Assembly (NCBI GenBank): GCA_023393655.1
Contig: JAEWKP010000233.1
Span: forward strand, 1-31,651
Reading direction: 5' to 3'
Source: Pseudomonadota bacterium
GTDB lineage: Bacteria > Pseudomonadota > Alphaproteobacteria > Rhizobiales > Beijerinckiaceae
Length of the DNA stretch: 31,651 nucleotides
Shown: piece after piece, positions 15,249 through 23,621 of the stretch
Layout: each line of letters opens with the position of its first letter
Numbering within the stretch: position 1 is the first letter of the stretch
Program-made: the position numbers and the translations under genes
The notes under the pieces: model-generated
Told to the model about the DNA's origin: nothing
The model's database searches: none
What the model saw: only the letters and a program-made list of their open reading frames with translations

Positions 15249-16124
15249 TCAGGGGCGCGCGCCGGTCCCCTCCCCGATCACGCGGCTATCCGCCCCGGCG
15301 ATGCCGCCTGACACGGCATCGACCAGGAAACGCCTGATCTCGCCGATCGATCCGTAGCGCGGCAGATCGGCGTGCCGCCCCGCGGTAAAGCCCAGGAAGC
15401 GCTTGGGCTCGTTCGCGAGCGCGTAGAGCTGCCGCCCCTGCGCGAAGGGAATGACCTGGTCGCGCTCGCCATGCAGCACGAGCAGCGGCGCCCGAACCCG
15501 GGCGATGATCTCGTCCGAGCGGAACTGGTCCTTCATCACCAGGCTGAGCGGCAGATAGGGATACAGCCCCTGCGCCACGGCCAGCGTCGAACGATAGGGC
15601 GCCTCCAGCACCACCGCCTGGAGCGGCACCTCCGCCGCGAGCTTCAGGACAACGCCGGTGCCCAGCGACTCCCCGTAACCCGCCAGCTTGCCGGCTCCGA
15701 ACCGCGCCGCGGCAGCGCCATAGGCCGCCCGTGCATCCTGCAGCAACCCCTCTTCGCTCGGTGTGCCGGATGAGCCGCCATAGCCGCGATAGCTGATGGC
15801 GAACAGGCCCGTGCCGTCCTCCGTGAGCCCCCGGAAGCGTGCGATCCGCCCGGCACGCCCGAGATTGCCGGCATTGCCGTGGAAGTAGAGCAGGACCGGC
15901 TTGCCCGCGCGCGGCGGTACCACCCAGGCGACGAGCTTCTCGCCATCGGCCGTAGCCACGCTGACCTCCTCGGCGGCGGCCAGCCCGGCCGTACTGATAT
16001 CCGCCTTCGCCGGATCGCGCGGATACATCATCTCGCGCTGGCGCAGATAAAGCATGCCCAGCCCGGCGAAGTAGCCCGCCAGCCCCAGCAGCAGCAGCAG
16101 TTTCAGCAGGCGCCGGATCATCAC
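15249..16124 (-). CDS. Membrane-anchored alpha/beta hydrolase
   Basis: A 291-residue protein with an N-terminal membrane anchor (about residues 5-27) and an alpha/beta-hydrolase domain. Motifs are the oxyanion HGNAGN (82-87), the nucleophile elbow GYGESLG with Ser153, the acid Asp222 in HGERDQVIP and His251 in GRHADLP. It belongs with the YfhR/ABHD13/ABHD17-like group of serine hydrolases, in which thioesterase or esterase activity is likely; the substrate is unknown. It converges on the TPR lipoprotein gene with a 21-base gap and lies downstream of the pnt operon terminator. Confidence 0.82.
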   Translation of the reverse strand: MMIRRLLKLLLLLGLAGYFAGLGMLYLRQREMMYPRDPAKADISTAGLAAAEEVSVATADGEKLVAWVVPPRAGKPVLLYFHGNAGNLGRAGRIARFRGLTEDGTGLFAISYRGYGGSSGTPSEEGLLQDARAAYGAAAARFGAGKLAGYGESLGTGVVLKLAAEVPLQAVVLEAPYRSTLAVAQGLYPYLPLSLVMKDQFRSDEIIARVRAPLLVLHGERDQVIPFAQGRQLYALANEPKRFLGFTAGRHADLPRYGSIGEIRRFLVDAVSGGIAGADSRVIGEGTGARP

Positions 16125-16145
16125 GCGGTGCAGGTTCCGGAAACG

Positions 16146-16173
16146 AAAGGGCCGGCGATCAAGCCGGCCCTTT
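16146..16173 (-). terminator. Terminator of the pnt operon
   Basis: A perfect 11-base stem AAAGGGCCGGC/GCCGGCCCTTT (16146-16156, 16163-16173) with a 6-base loop, 27 bases after the pntB stop codon. The T run on the minus strand is short (CGTTTCC), so it may work mainly as an RNA-stabilising hairpin. Confidence 0.65.
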
Positions 16174-16200
16174 GCAGCAATCCGATGACGGCTCGGCGCG

Positions 16201-17607
16201 TCAGTGCGCCATTGCCTTGACGATCGCGTCGGTGACCTTCTTGGCGTCGCCGAACAGCATCATGGTGTTGGGCCGGAAGAACAGCTCGTTCTCGACGCCG
16301 GCATAGCCTGCCGCCATGCCGCGCTTGATGAAGAGCACGGTCTTGGCCTTCTCGACGTCGAGGATCGGCATGCCGTAGATCGGCGAGGACTTGTCGGTCT
16401 TGGCGGCCGGGTTCGTCACGTCGTTGGCGCCGATGACGAAGGCGACGTCGGCCTGGCCGAACTCCGAGTTGATGTCCTCGAGCTCGAAGACCTCGTCATA
16501 GGGCACGTTGGCCTCGGCCAGCAGCACGTTCATATGGCCGGGCATGCGGCCCGCCACCGGATGGATGGCGTATTTGACCTCGACGCCTTCCTTCTTGAGC
16601 AGGTCCGCCATCTCGCGCAGCGTGTGCTGCGCCTGTGCCACCGCCATGCCGTAGCCGGGCACGATGATGACCTTGCCGGCATTCTTCATGATGTAGGCGG
16701 CGTCATCAGGCGAGCCCTGCTTGACCGGCCGCGCCTCGACCGCGCCGCCCGCGCCGGCTGCGGCGTCATCGCCGCCGAAGCCGCCGAGGATGACGGAGAC
16801 GAAGCTCCGGTTCATCGCCTTGCACATGATGTAGGACAGGATCGCGCCCGACGAGCCGACCAGCGCGCCGGTGATGATCAGGGCCATGTTGCCAAGCGTG
16901 AAGCCGATGCCGGCGGCCGCCCAGCCGGAATAGGAGTTCTGCATCGAGACGACGACCGGCATGTCGGCGCCGCCGATCGGGATGATCAGCAGCACGCCGA
17001 GCACCAGCGAGACCGCGACGATCAGCCAGAAGACGGTGTGGCTCTCGCTCTTGATGAAGATCGCCAGCAGCACCACCAGCGCGATGCCGAGCCCGATATT
17101 GATGCCATGGCGCTGCGGCAGCATGATCGGCTTGCCGCTCATCCGCCCGTCGAGCTTGAGGAAAGCGATGATCGAGCCGGTGAAGGTGACCGCGCCGATC
17201 GCGACGCCCAGCGCCATCTCGAACAGGCTGGCGCCCTTGATCGAGCCGGCATGGCCGATGCCGAAGGCCTCCGGCGCATAGAGCGCCGCCGCCGCCACCA
17301 GCACCGCGGCAAGGCCGACCAGCGAGTGGAAGAAGGCGACGAGCTGCGGCATCTGCGTCATCTGCACGCGCTTGGCCATGACCGCGCCGATACCACCGCC
17401 GATGGCGATGCCGATGACGACGAGCAGCCAGCCCGAGAAGCCCGACGGCGGGAAGAACACCACGGTCGTGACGATGGCGATCGCCATGCCGATCATGCCG
17501 TAGCGGTTGCCCTGTCGCGAGGTCGTCGGATGCGACAGGCCGCGCAGGGCCATGATGAAGAGGACGCCGGAGACGACGTAGAGCAGGGCTGAGAGGTTCG
17601 CGGCCAT
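16201..17607 (-). CDS. pntB: NAD(P) transhydrogenase subunit beta
   Basis: A 468-residue inner-membrane protein. About nine hydrophobic helices form the proton channel together with PntAB. The C-terminal NADP(H)-binding domain III contains VIIVPGYGMAVAQAQH, YAIHPVAGRMPGHMNVLLAEA, VIGANDVTNPAAKTD and the closing MMLFGDAKKVTDAIVKAM. The enzyme couples hydride transfer from NADH to NADP+ to proton entry, supplying NADPH. Its start is 5 bases from the pntAB stop. Gene and length are normal for the three-gene form. Confidence 0.96.
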   Translation of the reverse strand: MAANLSALLYVVSGVLFIMALRGLSHPTTSRQGNRYGMIGMAIAIVTTVVFFPPSGFSGWLLVVIGIAIGGGIGAVMAKRVQMTQMPQLVAFFHSLVGLAAVLVAAAALYAPEAFGIGHAGSIKGASLFEMALGVAIGAVTFTGSIIAFLKLDGRMSGKPIMLPQRHGINIGLGIALVVLLAIFIKSESHTVFWLIVAVSLVLGVLLIIPIGGADMPVVVSMQNSYSGWAAAGIGFTLGNMALIITGALVGSSGAILSYIMCKAMNRSFVSVILGGFGGDDAAAGAGGAVEARPVKQGSPDDAAYIMKNAGKVIIVPGYGMAVAQAQHTLREMADLLKKEGVEVKYAIHPVAGRMPGHMNVLLAEANVPYDEVFELEDINSEFGQADVAFVIGANDVTNPAAKTDKSSPIYGMPILDVEKAKTVLFIKRGMAAGYAGVENELFFRPNTMMLFGDAKKVTDAIVKAMAH

Positions 17608-17612
17608 GGCGA

Positions 17613-18047
17613 TCAGCCCTTCTTCTTGTACATCGCGAGCATCCGCTCGGTGACGAGGAAGCCGCGGATGATATTCACCGAGGCGAGGACCAGCGCGAGG
17701 AAGCCGAAGACCTTGGCCCAGATCGGCCCGTCACCGAGCGTCGGCAGGGTCTCGACGCCGACCGCCAGCAAGGCGCCGACGACAATGACGGAGGAGATCG
17801 CGTTGGTCACCGACATCAGCGGCGTGTGCAGCGCCGGCGTCACCGACCAGACGACGTAGTAGCCGACGAAGACGGCGAGCACGAAGATCGCGAGGCGGTA
17901 GACCGTCGGGTCGACGCCGCCGGTCGCGATGCTGGCCGCGGCCGCGGCCTGGTCGGCGTAGCGCTCGGCGAGCTCGGCCGCCTGTTTGGCAAGGGCGGCC
18001 GCGTTGCGGGCCTGTTCGAGAGCCTGTTCGGTGGAGGGAGTTGCCAT
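17613..18047 (-). CDS. pntAB: NAD(P) transhydrogenase subunit alpha part 2
   Basis: A 144-residue membrane protein, the separate C-terminal part of the alpha subunit. The N-terminal third is Ala-rich and charged (EQARNAAALAKQAAELAERYADQAAAA), probably a helical linker. It is followed by three to four hydrophobic segments: LAIFVLAVFVGYYVVW, AISSVIVVGALLAVG and VFGFLALVLASVNIIRGF. VTPALHTPLMSVTNAIS is the family signature. It forms part of the proton-conducting domain II. The gene lies between pntAA (17-base gap) and pntB (5-base gap). Confidence 0.95.
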   Translation of the reverse strand: MATPSTEQALEQARNAAALAKQAAELAERYADQAAAAASIATGGVDPTVYRLAIFVLAVFVGYYVVWSVTPALHTPLMSVTNAISSVIVVGALLAVGVETLPTLGDGPIWAKVFGFLALVLASVNIIRGFLVTERMLAMYKKKG

Positions 18048-18064
18048 GGTCGGAATTCCTTCGC

Positions 18065-19204
18065 TCAGGCCTTGGCTGCGAAATTCGGATGGATGACGGC
18101 GCCGTCCTTCGTCAGGGCGGTCGCCTTGACCAGCTCGTCGTCCCAGTTCACCGCGAGCTTCTTCTCGGCCTTGTCGATCAGCGTCTCGACGAAGGCAACG
18201 AGGTTCTTGGCGTAGAGCGAGGAGGAGGTTGCGGGCAGGCGGCCGGGCACGTTGAGATGGCCGACGATCTTGACGCCGTTATCGGTCGTCACGACCTCGC
18301 CCGCCTTGGCGAGCTCGCAATTGCCGCCGCGCTCGACCGCGAGATCGACGATCACGGAGCCGGGCTTCATGCTCTCGACCATCGCCGCCGAGATCAGCTT
18401 CGGCGCAGGCCGCCCCGGGATCAGCGCGGTGGTGATGACGATATCCTGCTTGGCGATGTGGCTGGCGGTCAGCTCAGCCTGCTTCGCCTGGTATTCCTTG
18501 GACATCTCCTTGGCGTAGCCGCCGGCGGTCTGCGCCTGCTTGAACTCCTCGTCCTCGACGGCGAGGAACTTGGCGCCGAGCGATTCGACCTGTTCCTTGG
18601 TGGCGGGGCGCACGTCGGTCGCGGTGACGATGGCACCCAGGCGTCGCGCGGTCGCGATCGCCTGCAGGCCGGCGACACCGACCCCCATCACGAAGATCTT
18701 CGCAGCCGGCACCGTGCCCGCCGCCGTCATCATCATCGGCAGCGCCCGGCCGTACTCGGCCGCGCCGTCGATCACGGCACGATAGCCGGCGAGATTGGCC
18801 TGCGAGGACAGCACGTCCATCACCTGCGCTCGGGTGATGCGCGGCATGAACTCCATGGCGAAGGCGGCGACATTGGCTTTCGCCAGCGCCGCGATCTGCT
18901 CCTCGTTGCCATAAGGGTCCATCGTCGCGACGACGAGCGCACCAGCCGGCAGGCCGGTGATCTCGCTCTCGGACGGACGCCGCACCTTCAGCACAATCGC
19001 TGCGCCGGCGAGCGCTTCCGCCGCCGTTTTCGCGATCGTCGCCCCTGCTGCCTCATAGTCCGCATCGAGGATGCCGGAGGCTTTGCCCGCCCCGGTCTCG
19101 ACCACGACCTCGGCACCGAGGCCCTTGAACTTGCGGACGGTCTCCGGCGTCGCTGCGACGCGGGTTTCCGCCCCTTGCGTTTCGGCTGGGACAGCAATGC
19201 GCAT
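18065..19204 (-). CDS. pntAA: NAD(P) transhydrogenase subunit alpha part 1
   Basis: A 379-residue soluble NAD(H)-binding subunit (domain I). It is related to alanine dehydrogenase: MRIAVPAETQGAETRVAATP at the start, RITRAQVMDVLSSQANLAGYRAV in the middle, and the Rossmann motif GVGVAGLQAIATARRLGA followed by TDVR. IPGRPAPKLIS and DLAVERGGNCE are also conserved. With PntAB and PntB it makes the proton-translocating transhydrogenase. The ribosome-binding site is weak (GGAAAGG at about 12 bases), so translation may depend partly on the upstream COX IV gene 37 bases away. Confidence 0.95.
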   Translation of the reverse strand: MRIAVPAETQGAETRVAATPETVRKFKGLGAEVVVETGAGKASGILDADYEAAGATIAKTAAEALAGAAIVLKVRRPSESEITGLPAGALVVATMDPYGNEEQIAALAKANVAAFAMEFMPRITRAQVMDVLSSQANLAGYRAVIDGAAEYGRALPMMMTAAGTVPAAKIFVMGVGVAGLQAIATARRLGAIVTATDVRPATKEQVESLGAKFLAVEDEEFKQAQTAGGYAKEMSKEYQAKQAELTASHIAKQDIVITTALIPGRPAPKLISAAMVESMKPGSVIVDLAVERGGNCELAKAGEVVTTDNGVKIVGHLNVPGRLPATSSSLYAKNLVAFVETLIDKAEKKLAVNWDDELVKATALTKDGAVIHPNFAAKA

Positions 19205-19241
19205 GGCGGGAAAAGGCCTTTCCGGCGTTATGGGGAGACGG

Positions 19242-19526
19242 TCAGAGCAGGAGCAGCGCGAGCAGCATCAGCACGAGTGAGACGAGAGGCGCGCGCCAGG
19301 AGATCGAGGGGGCGGCGATGCCGACGCCCGTGCCGATGACAGCAAGAAGCGTGCCGATCAGCGCCGTGCCCCAGGCATGCTTGGTGCCGCCGACGGCGAG
19401 CGCCGCGACGATGGCGAGCGAGGCGACGGTCGCGACCTCGGCGAAATGCACGAAGCCGGTATAAGTCCGCTCATGCTCGGGATAGTCCATCGCGGGGGCG
19501 TCGGCGTGATGGGCGTGGTCGGCCAT
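19242..19526 (-). CDS. aa3-type cytochrome c oxidase subunit IV
   Basis: A 94-residue membrane protein. A His-rich start (MADHAHHADAPAMDYPEHERTYTGF) is followed by a helix VATVASLAIVAALAVGG and further hydrophobic segments to the C-terminus. The YPEHxxTYxGF motif and first helix define the bacterial aa3-type COX subunit IV family. The C-terminal extension with two more helices is longer than the small Paracoccus subunit. It is the first gene of the pnt operon. Whether it joins the oxidase or works with the transhydrogenase cannot be told. AGGA lies 8 bases before the ATG. Confidence 0.85.
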   Translation of the reverse strand: MADHAHHADAPAMDYPEHERTYTGFVHFAEVATVASLAIVAALAVGGTKHAWGTALIGTLLAVIGTGVGIAAPSISWRAPLVSLVLMLLALLLL

Positions 19527-19643
19527 GGTCTCGATCCTGAAAAAGACACAGTCTCTCTAAGCCTGTAGCGTACCCGCGACGCACGGGCAACGCGGCAGCT
19601 TGCTGCAACCGTGGAGCGTGACGAGGTCACACCACATCGTTCC

Positions 19644-19672
19644 TCTTTAGCAACAGCATTGAAGCAATTCAA
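19644..19672 (-). promoter_or_regulatory. Candidate promoter for the coxIV-pnt operon
   Basis: On the minus strand: TTGAAT (19672-19667), 17 bases, then TAAAGA (19649-19644). The predicted start is near 19637, about 110 bases before the COX IV start codon. It overlaps the plus-strand promoter at 19659-19688. Confidence 0.35.
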
Positions 19673-19673
19673 T
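19658..19673. repeat. Inverted repeat ATTGAA-GCAA-TTCAAT
   Basis: A perfect 6-base inverted repeat in a short A/T-rich stretch that stands out from its GC-rich surroundings. It covers the -35 boxes of two divergent candidate promoters and could be an operator. No regulator is recognised. Confidence 0.4.
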
Positions 19674-19688
19674 CGATTTAAATAGAAT
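19659..19688 (+). promoter_or_regulatory. Candidate promoter for the small Gly-rich protein gene
   Basis: TTGAAG (19659-19664), 18 bases, then TAGAAT (19683-19688). The predicted start is near 19695, about 100 bases upstream of the GTG start codon. Confidence 0.35.
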
Positions 19689-19796
19689 AAAACTCTCTCG
19701 TGGCCGCTGTTTTTGAAACGATTAACGCCAGTGTGCACCGACGGAGGCGCCACGACGCAGATTCGCCTATACTTTGATCACTCAAGGGAGGTGCCG

Positions 19797-20015
19797 GTGG
19801 ACGATCGGACCAAGCAGGCAGCGAAGGACCGCCTCCTGGACCTCGATCCCGCTCTACGCGAGAAGGCTAAACGCTGGTTCGCCGAGGCGCGCGAGCAGAC
19901 GAAGCGCGACGACGAGGACATCGCCACATGGCGCCGTACCTCCAGCGGAGGAGATGGAGGAAGCGGAGGCTTCGGCGACGACAGCGGCGGTGATTGTGGC
20001 GGCGGAGGCGACTGA
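19797..20015 (+). CDS. Small Gly/Asp-rich protein of unknown function
   Basis: A 72-residue protein. The first 46 residues are charged and helical (DLDPALREKAKRWFAEAREQ is the clearest stretch). The last 24 are almost only Gly, Ser and Asp, with a single Cys near the end (GGDCGGGGD). I do not recognise the family. I chose the GTG at 19797 because AGGGAGG lies 5 bases before it; the frame is open to 19713, but the extra residues include Cys and lack a signal. It has its own candidate promoter and converges on the ABC1-kinase gene with an 11-base gap. No signal peptide or membrane helix is seen. Confidence 0.6.
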   Translation: MDDRTKQAAKDRLLDLDPALREKAKRWFAEAREQTKRDDEDIATWRRTSSGGDGGSGGFGDDSGGDCGGGGD

Positions 20016-20026
20016 GCCGCGCAAAG

Positions 20027-21388
20027 CTACGGCTTCAATCCCGCCGCGGCCAGCGCCATGCCCTGCCGCTCGGCGACACGCTCCACCGAAAACCCGTCGA
20101 TTTCCGCCTCGAACAGCCGGTGGAAATTCAACTCTGCGTCGAGATGCAGGAAGACGCCGCCAAGCCCGATCGCGGCGCGGTCCATGAACACGAACTCGCG
20201 CGGCACCGTCACCGGCCCGCGCGCCTTCAGGGCCTGGTGCATCTGGAAAGCCTGCTTGCGCCCGTATTCGGCCGGGCTGACATCCTCGGCGATGCGCCTC
20301 ACCCGGTCCTCCAGCAGCGGCCCATAGATGAAGCGCGCCCAGATGTTCAGGGTTTCGACGAGATCTTTCGTCAGTCCCTTGAAACCCCAGGTCTCGTAGG
20401 CATGGACAACGTGGGCTTCCTCGCCATCCCGCAGACCCTTGTAGAGATCGACGACACCGCCAACGAAGGAAGGCGGGAAGATGCGGATGCAGCCATAGTC
20501 GAGCAGGTTGATTCCCTGCGGCTCCCCGCCCTCCGAGAACACGGTGTAGTTCCCGAGATGCGGATCGCCATGGATGACGCCATGATGGCTGAACGGGCGC
20601 CACCACGCCGTGAACATCGCGGTCGAAATCCGGTCTCGCACCGCCTGCCCATCCTGCTTGTACGAGAGGATCGGGCTGCCCTCGAGCCAGTGCATGGAAA
20701 GAAGCCGCCCGGTCGAGAGCCCGGCTTCGACGGCCGGCACGCGGACCTGCGGGGTGTCGGCGAGGATCGCCTGATAGAGCGCGGCATGCCTGGCCTCGCG
20801 CCGGTAGTCGAGTTCCTCGCGGACGCGGGCGCCGATCTCCTTGACGATCTCGGTGGTATCGATCACCGCGCCCATGCGCCGGTGCAGCGAGAACAGCACC
20901 TCGAGCTGCGCGATATCGGCCTCGACCGCCGATTCCATGTCGGGATATTGCAGCTTGCAGGCCAGCGCCGCGCCATCCAGCGTCGTCGCGCGATGGACCT
21001 GTCCAAGCGAGGCCGCCGCCGCCGGCTTCAGGTCGAATTCGCCGAAGCGTTCGCGCCAGTTGGCGCCGAGCTCGGCCATCATCCGCCGCTTGACGAAGGC
21101 CGCGCCCATCGGCGGCGCCTGCGATTGCAGCTTCTGCAATTCGGCAGCGTATTCCGGCGGCACGACATCTGGAATGGTGGCGACGAGCTGCGCCACCTTC
21201 ATGATCGGCCCCTTCAGCCCACCCAGCGCCTTGGCCAGCGCCTCGGCATTGCTGGCGTCGCGCCCCTCGACGCCGAAGAGCCGCGCGCCGGCGATCCGGG
21301 CCGCGACACCGCCGACATTGGCGCCGACGCGCGCATAGCGCGCCGCACGGGCGGAGAAACGGTTGGCTTCGCTATCGCGTTCGGACAT
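20027..21388 (-). CDS. ABC1/AarF/UbiB family protein kinase-like
   Basis: A 453-residue member of the atypical kinase group that contains UbiB and COQ8. KGPIMKVAQLVATIPDVVPPEYAAELQKLQ is the N-terminal motif, reading KVAQ where UbiB has KxGQ. AAAASLGQVHRA is the A-rich loop replacing the usual P-loop. HGDPHLGNY is the catalytic segment and LDYGCI takes the DFG place. UbiB has C-terminal membrane helices; none are clear here, so this is a shorter soluble-type relative. It may act in lipid or quinone metabolism. It follows pepT by 75 bases on the same strand. Confidence 0.82.
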   Translation of the reverse strand: MSERDSEANRFSARAARYARVGANVGGVAARIAGARLFGVEGRDASNAEALAKALGGLKGPIMKVAQLVATIPDVVPPEYAAELQKLQSQAPPMGAAFVKRRMMAELGANWRERFGEFDLKPAAAASLGQVHRATTLDGAALACKLQYPDMESAVEADIAQLEVLFSLHRRMGAVIDTTEIVKEIGARVREELDYRREARHAALYQAILADTPQVRVPAVEAGLSTGRLLSMHWLEGSPILSYKQDGQAVRDRISTAMFTAWWRPFSHHGVIHGDPHLGNYTVFSEGGEPQGINLLDYGCIRIFPPSFVGGVVDLYKGLRDGEEAHVVHAYETWGFKGLTKDLVETLNIWARFIYGPLLEDRVRRIAEDVSPAEYGRKQAFQMHQALKARGPVTVPREFVFMDRAAIGLGGVFLHLDAELNFHRLFEAEIDGFSVERVAERQGMALAAAGLKP

Positions 21389-21463
21389 GCGGATAGTGCT
21401 TTCGCTGTTCCTGCCCACCTCATGTAGGCGCGGGCAGGCCGCACGCCAATGCGACAAGCCGCG

Positions 21464-22693
21464 CTACGGTTCCTGCCCCGCCAGCAGGCAGATCCGCCGC
21501 GCCACCTCATAGGAGGTCTCGAAGGCCGGCAGCGGCAGAAACTCGAAGCGCGAGTGGAAATTATGCGCTCCGGTGAAGAAATTCGGCGTCGGCAGCCCGC
21601 GCGCCGAGAGCGCCGCCCCGTCCGTGCCGCCCCGCATCGGGATCAGCTTGGGCGCGATCTGCAATTCGGCCAGCGCCGCCATCAAGAGATCGACCGAGCG
21701 CCGGTCCTCGCCCAGGCTGTCGGCGATATTGCCGTAGACATCCGTCACCTCCGAGGTGACCCGTCCGGTCGGATAGCGCTTTGCAATCTCGGCCGCGACC
21801 TCGCCGATCCGCTGCTTGCGCGCCGCGAAGGACGTCTTGTCGAAATCACGGATATTGGCCCGCAACACCGCCTCGGCCGCATTGGCGACGAGTTCGACGA
21901 ACCAGGTATAGCCTTCGCGGCCGGCCGTGTTCTCCGGCATCTGCGCCCGGTCGAAGGCGGCCATGTAATCCTGCGCCATCAGGATCGGGTTCACCAGCAC
22001 GCCCTTCGCCGACATCGGATGGGCCGTGACACCGGTGAAGACGATCTCCGCCATCGCTGCGTTGAAGTTCTCCCAGACGACCTCGCCGACCTCGCAGCTG
22101 TCGATCGTATAGGCGAAGTCGCAATCGAAGCGGGCGAGATCGAGCGCCTTGGCGCCGCGCAGGCCGATCTCCTCGTCCGGCACGAAGGCGACGAGGATGT
22201 CGCCGTGCTGGTCCTCCGGACGCAACTCCGCCAGCAGCGTCATCACGATCGCGACCGCCGCCTTGTTGTCGGCCCCGAGGACGCTGGTGCCGTCGCTGAA
22301 GACGATCTCGCTGCCCTTGTAGGAGGCGATCTCCGGATGCTCGGCGACGCGCAGCCAGATGTCCTTCTCCGCATTGAGGCAGAGATCCTCGCCCGCGAAA
22401 CGCAGCACCTGCGGCTTGATCACCGGCGACAGGCCGACATCGACCGTATCGACATGGGCGATGAAGCCGATGCGCGGTGCGCCGGGCTTGGTACCGCGCT
22501 TCAGCGCCGTCACCGTGGCGTGGTCGTCGATGACGACGTTTTCCAGCCCGAACGCACGCAGCTCCTCGGCCAGCAACTTGGCCAGAACCTGCTGGCCCGG
22601 CGTGCTCGGCAGGCTCGTCGCCTTCATGTCGCTCTGGCTCTCGATTGCGACATAGCGCAGGAACCGTTCGAGCAATTGATCGCGCACGCTCAT
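21464..22693 (-). CDS. pepT: Peptidase T (aminotripeptidase)
   Basis: A 409-residue M20-family zinc peptidase that removes the N-terminal residue from tripeptides. Metal ligands and catalytic residues are visible: His80 and Asp82 in AHVDT, Asp142 in LGADNKA, Glu174-Glu175 in PDEEIG, Asp198 in TIDSCEVGE, and a late His in TGAHNFHSRFEFLP. The length is normal. Its start codon overlaps the BKACE stop codon (ATGA), so the two are translationally coupled. The frame runs far upstream to 23248, but that part is the BKACE gene read in another frame. Confidence 0.92.
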   Translation of the reverse strand: MSVRDQLLERFLRYVAIESQSDMKATSLPSTPGQQVLAKLLAEELRAFGLENVVIDDHATVTALKRGTKPGAPRIGFIAHVDTVDVGLSPVIKPQVLRFAGEDLCLNAEKDIWLRVAEHPEIASYKGSEIVFSDGTSVLGADNKAAVAIVMTLLAELRPEDQHGDILVAFVPDEEIGLRGAKALDLARFDCDFAYTIDSCEVGEVVWENFNAAMAEIVFTGVTAHPMSAKGVLVNPILMAQDYMAAFDRAQMPENTAGREGYTWFVELVANAAEAVLRANIRDFDKTSFAARKQRIGEVAAEIAKRYPTGRVTSEVTDVYGNIADSLGEDRRSVDLLMAALAELQIAPKLIPMRGGTDGAALSARGLPTPNFFTGAHNFHSRFEFLPLPAFETSYEVARRICLLAGQEP

Positions 22694-23592
22694 CGCGCCT
22701 CTCCCTTCGCCTGCCGCGACAGCCCGTTCCGCACCTCGGCCGGGCTCGCAGGCCTTCCGCCCGCTGCCTCGACCCGGCGGACGGTCTCCGCGATCAAGTC
22801 TCGATTCGTCTTCTCGCAGCCGAAGGGCGCATCCTCCAGCCCGCCGCGGACATGGACGCCCCGCGCCACCGCCGGGCCGATGAGATCGGAGAGATCGACG
22901 CCGAGCCCGGCGATCATTACCGGCGCCTCCGGCGCATCCTCGGCCAGCAGCCTGAGATGCGCCTCCAGCGCCCATTCGCGCGGCGGAAAACCCCAGGCGA
23001 AGGCATCCGAGAACATCAAGCGATAGATCGGCATCGGCATGCCCGGATAGGCCTTGGCCAAAGCCGCGCCGAGCCGCGTGAAACCAGGCTCGTAGATCGC
23101 GTAGCTCGGATGGACCTTGTGGCGCTCGGCCACCTCCATCCCCTCGCGAATATGCTCGCCCGGGTTCTGGTAGATGAAGCCGGCCTCGCCCTGCGGGATG
23201 CCGGCGAAGGTCGTCCAGTTGCAGGAGCCGGGATCGAGAACGCCCCATTCGGCCAGCCCGCGCTTCGCCAGCTCTTCAAGATGGGTATAGCGGCCGGAAC
23301 CGATCATGTCGCCGGCATAGCCGGAGCCGAGGATCGGGATCGTCGGATAGACGATGGCGTCGACCCTGGCGCGGATGCCCTCGATCGCCTGCGCATAGAG
23401 CTGCCAGTCGTCGCGCTGCCGGCCGGTCGCCATGTCGTAGACATGCAGATGCACGATCGCAGCGCCAGCCTCGACGGCGGCGATGCCGTCCGCGACGATA
23501 TCGGGAATGCTGATCGGAATGCCGGGCTGGCGCTCCTTGCCCCAGGGGCCGTTGATCGCGGCCTCGACCCAGATCGGCTTGCTCACGGGCAT
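22690..23592 (-). CDS. BKACE family enzyme (DUF849)
   Basis: A 300-residue TIM-barrel enzyme of the beta-keto acid cleavage family. Members use zinc and acetyl-CoA to cleave a beta-keto acid to acetoacetate and a new acyl-CoA; Kce in lysine fermentation is the founder. Zinc ligands by family pattern are His48 and His50 (IVHLHVYD) and Glu253 (GGLEDAPFG). Most members have HxHxRD where this has HLHVYD, so Tyr52 replaces Arg. The substrate is unknown. The ATG at 23592 has GGAGA upstream; a GTG at 23586 is possible. It is the first gene of an operon with pepT and lies 114 bases from a divergent acyl-CoA synthetase. Confidence 0.85.
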   Translation of the reverse strand: MPVSKPIWVEAAINGPWGKERQPGIPISIPDIVADGIAAVEAGAAIVHLHVYDMATGRQRDDWQLYAQAIEGIRARVDAIVYPTIPILGSGYAGDMIGSGRYTHLEELAKRGLAEWGVLDPGSCNWTTFAGIPQGEAGFIYQNPGEHIREGMEVAERHKVHPSYAIYEPGFTRLGAALAKAYPGMPMPIYRLMFSDAFAWGFPPREWALEAHLRLLAEDAPEAPVMIAGLGVDLSDLIGPAVARGVHVRGGLEDAPFGCEKTNRDLIAETVRRVEAAGGRPASPAEVRNGLSRQAKGEAR

Positions 23593-23611
23593 GTCCTCGC
23601 TTCTCCACAAT

Positions 23612-23621
23612 TTTGCGCAAA
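23612..23621. promoter_or_regulatory. Candidate operator TTTGCGCAAA between BKACE and acyl-CoA synthetase
   Basis: The same palindrome as at 7472-7481, within an identical 14-base block, in the 114-base divergent gap. It lies 20 bases upstream of the BKACE start codon and 85 bases before the synthetase start, a position from which one regulator could serve both genes. Confidence 0.35.

Noticed and set aside
18041..19339. 432-residue plus-strand frame
   Set aside because: Antisense of pntAA; pntAA carries clear catalytic and cofactor motifs.
22694..23248. N-terminal extension of peptidase T
   Set aside because: It is the BKACE gene read in another frame; known PepT proteins begin where the ATG at 22693 is.
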